NCBI GenBank assembly: GCA_017654935.2
Contig: CM065682.1
Span: forward strand, 76,363,625-76,427,624
Length of the DNA stretch: 64,000 nt
Direction: 5' to 3'
Source: Phymorhynchus buccinoides
Taxonomy: Eukaryota > Mollusca > Gastropoda > Neogastropoda > Raphitomidae
In this document: positions 61,508-64,000 of the stretch, in pieces
How positions within the stretch are numbered: the stretch's first letter is position 1
Layout: every line of letters begins with the position of its first letter
Translations under genes and position numbers: made by a program
The notes under the pieces: model-generated
Seen by the model: only the letters and a program-made list of their open reading frames with translations
Databases searched by the model: none
What the model was told of the DNA's origin: nothing

Positions 61508-64000
61508 TCAATAATGTATGATTCTAAGTTTAGAAAGTCTACTGACTATGACACTTAGTTCTCCAGTGGCCAACTCTCCAAAAAACTCTGGTGATTTAAA
61601 TACTCGTTTTGTATTGTTTGAGTCGAGTGATTTTTTATTTACAACTGTTGTGTTTATCTCGTGTAACTTAGATTGTATTTTTATGTTGTCATGATAAAAC
61701 GTCTTGGAGTCGAACAGTGCTTCTTTGTAGTTGTCGTGTGTCATAACCATTTGAACAACAGGTCTAGAAATTCCTTTTGCTTTTTTAATAACACTAGTTT
61801 GGCTGGCAATTGAATACATCTTTGCTCTCAGACCAACGTACTCTTTGATTATAGTTCCATTCAGTTCATCCTTCATCTTACCGATTACCTTTTTATTTAC
61901 GGATGAATGTAATGGAGATTCAGCCGGGTAGTCAGAGGTGTCATACCAGGAGTCAGGACCTTTCGCTACTTCTGTCTCTAAATCTTTGTAAAAGTCTTCA
62001 GTCGGAATGTCTAAAATAAATGAGTCCGTGTCTGTGTAGAGTACTTTAGATCCTGGGTAGAGTGGTTTAAAGTAGTCGTATAAAAATTCCAGCATCAATA
62101 GTTTAGAGAGTTCAAGAACAGAAAACCCAATGAAGACTGGTTTATCTAGTTTTACTTTAATTTTTTTCATCATTATACCGTAAAGGTTGTCATGGAATTT
62201 TTTGAAGTCTTGATAATTAGGTTTTGAAGTTAATTTGATTGCTTTGTTTTCTTGTGTTACTAATCTGACGTCTTTACGTTTGTGCGGGTTTTCCATAGTC
62301 TTTCCAAAACAACTGTTATTCATTAGCTTAAAGAAGTCTTTTTCTGAGGCGTCAGTAGCTTGAGTTCTGAGATTAGTGTTCTTCATTATATATGGTTCCA
62401 TGAACTTCCTCTGAGTGAACGAAATGATTCTATGAACTGCTGTTAGTCTTAATCCGTGACGTAAGTAGAATTGTAGTAATCTATAATGGCAGACGTATTT
62501 TTTTTTGGAGTGCAGATTAGGAACAAGTTTTGGTAACTCTGATCCTACCTGAAGTCTTTCTGCTGCTAACGGGTAGTCATTGTGCAGGTCATGGAGTTCA
62601 TCCGGATAATCTAAGTCGACTTCTAAAATAAATCCTGTTTTGTAAGAATCTGGTAACTTTAAAAGCCATTCTAAGAACTCCGTGATATTAAAATCAAAAG
62701 GCGATGTTAACATTTTAAAATTACGTAATGGTAGTGATTGACACATCGCCCAACCATAGAGATTGTTTGCATCTAAATACATGATATAATTTGATGGTTT
62801 AGTAGGATCGTAGTCGTCTAAGTACTTGTTGTTGGCCTTGCAGTAACCGTGTGAAGCCATAGAGATTCCTCCGCGTAGTCCGTCTTCAATCATCTGGAGA
62901 GTTGGTAGATCGGAGAGTAAGTCAATCTGTATTTTGGTAAATCTTAAGAAAGCATCCCAACTCATACCAGGAGCAGTGATATAATTAGCAGGGTCTAGAC
63001 TGTAATGTTTCATACACGTTTTTCTGTAGTTCTCGAATACATCTGCAAGCAAACAAACGTCAGCCATCAAGTAGGCGTCGTGGTAGTCTCCCATGGTCTG
63101 GCATTTTAACTTAATCCACGCTGACTGAGCATGGTTGTAGTCAGAGTCACTTATATTTTTTCCCTTTAAACTAGAGTAGAATGCACCTTTGGGGGGTAAT
63201 TCAACTTCATCGAACCGCTCCCAGCAAGTCATGTACTCGTAAGGGTAAACTCCTTTTCGTACAAGTGCTGGATCAAAGTATTTTTCTGTTATAGAACATT
63301 TGGATAGTGACTGACCTAAAGATTCTAACGAGCCCATCATATGTTGTAGTGAATCATAAAAAGACAATTGACCTAATGTAAATGTCATGTACTTTTCTGA
63401 AGACTGAGCTATACAACTGACGGTTCTAAATTCATCAGTAACTGCTTGTAGAATTAAATGAGAGTCATATCCACGTAGATTGTGAAAGAATATAGGCAGT
63501 TTCCAATTCTTTGGTTCAAACTTTAACTGGAGATTACAGGAGTTGTGTGCTGCTCCTCTGAATTTTCCACTAATGTGATCATGGTCTCGTACTTTATGGT
63601 TGTCTGGACGGTCAGGGGATTCCTCTTCCACAAACCCTTTTTTACAAATCCAACATTCAGTAGCTGATTCGAATTGAATTAAATCTTCAGGCGTCATGAT
63701 TAAATCTAATAAATTTAGTTGGTTAGATAGTTCATTTCGTAGTTTCATCATTCTCATTAAAAAGATTTTTGCAGCATCGGGTCCTCTATAAAGTTCAGGT
63801 TCAAAATGTATCCCATCTGATCTAAGAACAATAAATGCGAATGAACAGATTTGATGATTATTCAATAAAACAGTTTTAGGAAGATTTTTAGGAGCTGGTC
63901 CTTGATAGGGTACAATGATTGACTCGAAGTCAGCATAAACAACATAAGGACTTAATTGCAGTTTCTTCCAGTTTTTAAAGAACACCTTACTTCCTTCTTT
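61508..64000 (-). CDS. Protein-primed family B DNA polymerase, N-terminus outside window
   Basis: The polymerase that replicates Polintons from a terminal protein primer. 826 aa plus an open frame to the window edge; no ATG precedes, so the start is outside. 3'-5' exonuclease motifs: ExoI YADFES, ExoII FFHNLRGYDSHLI, ExoIII YHDAYLMADVCLLAD. Between ExoI and ExoII lies an insert with CWICKKGF and VRDHDHISGKFRGAAHNSC, a zinc/endonuclease VII-like cluster known from this polymerase group. Polymerase motifs: A near 62750-62783 (YLDANNLYGWAM), B near 62290-62325 (NNSCFGKTMEN), C near 62022-62039 (YTDTDS). All catalytic acids are intact. The terminal protein or N-terminal OTU-type domain, if present, lies beyond the edge. 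Confidence 0.95.
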   Translation of the reverse strand, partial: KEGSKVFFKNWKKLQLSPYVVYADFESIIVPYQGPAPKNLPKTVLLNNHQICSFAFIVLRSDGIHFEPELYRGPDAAKIFLMRMMKLRNELSNQLNLLDLIMTPEDLIQFESATECWICKKGFVEEESPDRPDNHKVRDHDHISGKFRGAAHNSCNLQLKFEPKNWKLPIFFHNLRGYDSHLILQAVTDEFRTVSCIAQSSEKYMTFTLGQLSFYDSLQHMMGSLESLGQSLSKCSITEKYFDPALVRKGVYPYEYMTCWERFDEVELPPKGAFYSSLKGKNISDSDYNHAQSAWIKLKCQTMGDYHDAYLMADVCLLADVFENYRKTCMKHYSLDPANYITAPGMSWDAFLRFTKIQIDLLSDLPTLQMIEDGLRGGISMASHGYCKANNKYLDDYDPTKPSNYIMYLDANNLYGWAMCQSLPLRNFKMLTSPFDFNITEFLEWLLKLPDSYKTGFILEVDLDYPDELHDLHNDYPLAAERLQVGSELPKLVPNLHSKKKYVCHYRLLQFYLRHGLRLTAVHRIISFTQRKFMEPYIMKNTNLRTQATDASEKDFFKLMNNSCFGKTMENPHKRKDVRLVTQENKAIKLTSKPNYQDFKKFHDNLYGIMMKKIKVKLDKPVFIGFSVLELSKLLMLEFLYDYFKPLYPGSKVLYTDTDSFILDIPTEDFYKDLETEVAKGPDSWYDTSDYPAESPLHSSVNKKVIGKMKDELNGTIIKEYVGLRAKMYSIASQTSVIKKAKGISRPVVQMVMTHDNYKEALFDSKTFYHDNIKIQSKLHEINTTVVNKKSLDSNNTKRVFKSPEFFGELATGELSVIVSRLSKLRIIHY

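Larger units (their letters stand above)
50639..64000. mobile_element. Polinton/Maverick-class virus-like element, right end outside window
   Basis: An AT-rich block with 14 protein genes on both strands. The hallmark set is present: DDE integrase, A32-type ATPase, candidate capsid protein and protein-primed DNA polymerase B. Left-end signs are the diverged ~54-bp repeats at 50639-50757 and an AT-rich non-coding zone up to 51199. The right terminus and the polymerase N-terminus are outside. At least 13.4 kb is visible; the class is usually 15-20 kb. Apart from one frameshift in the capsid gene, all visible frames are open, so the element is young or still active, or was under selection until recently. 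Left boundary precision is tens of bases. Confidence 0.88.

Overview
This is an invertebrate nuclear scaffold. Host exons with GT/AG splice sites, a tRNA-derived SINE, TTAA- and TA-flanked MITEs and dense microsatellites point to a marine animal. The style of repeats suggests a mollusc, perhaps a caenogastropod; that is an inference only. Two runs of exactly 500 N (22997-23496 and 48501-49000) divide the window into three contigs whose order and adjacency the sequence does not prove.

Contigs 1 (1-22996) and 2 (23497-48500) carry the same host gene twice in the same orientation: NPLOC4 (Npl4), the ubiquitin-binding cofactor that works with UFD1 and the p97/VCP ATPase. I place eleven exons, E2-E12, on the + strand of contig 2, and the same set from E3 on in contig 1. 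E1 and the C-terminal exon(s) are not visible. The two copies match along almost their whole length, introns and transposons included, at an offset near 25.6 kb. The last 7.6 kb of contig 1 is full of small indels that break exons. I read the pair as two alleles, or an unpolished contig end, placed side by side. The introns are full of repeats. At E2, E7, E9, E10, E11 and E12 the intron holds tandem copies of the edge of that same exon together with its splice site. Other repeats include a piggyBac-type relic, several MITE families, a 44-bp satellite that looks derived from a MITE end, and a short SINE whose 5' head matches U2 snRNA and which has two insertions with clear target-site duplications.

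Contig 3 (49001-64000) is unrelated. It opens with a direct repeat, a long inverted repeat and the C-terminal part of a DIRS/Crypton-type tyrosine recombinase broken by a 5-bp duplication. From about 50640 to the right edge lies an AT-rich, gene-dense, virus-like element of the Polinton/Maverick class, cut by the window end. It encodes a DDE integrase, an A32-type packaging ATPase, a candidate double-jelly-roll major capsid protein (one frameshift), a protein-primed family B DNA polymerase (N-terminus outside the window), two tandem paralogues that may be minor capsid or attachment proteins, and at least six small or medium predicted membrane proteins. Genes sit on both strands with gaps of 4-50 bp. 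Three divergent pairs share 23-49 bp AT-rich intergenic regions, and many starts sit in an A-rich context ending in AAAATG or similar. No maturation protease was recognised in the visible part. Together the products cover replication (PolB), integration (INT), packaging (ATPase) and virion building (MCP and partners). This fits an element that can live as a transposon and perhaps form particles.
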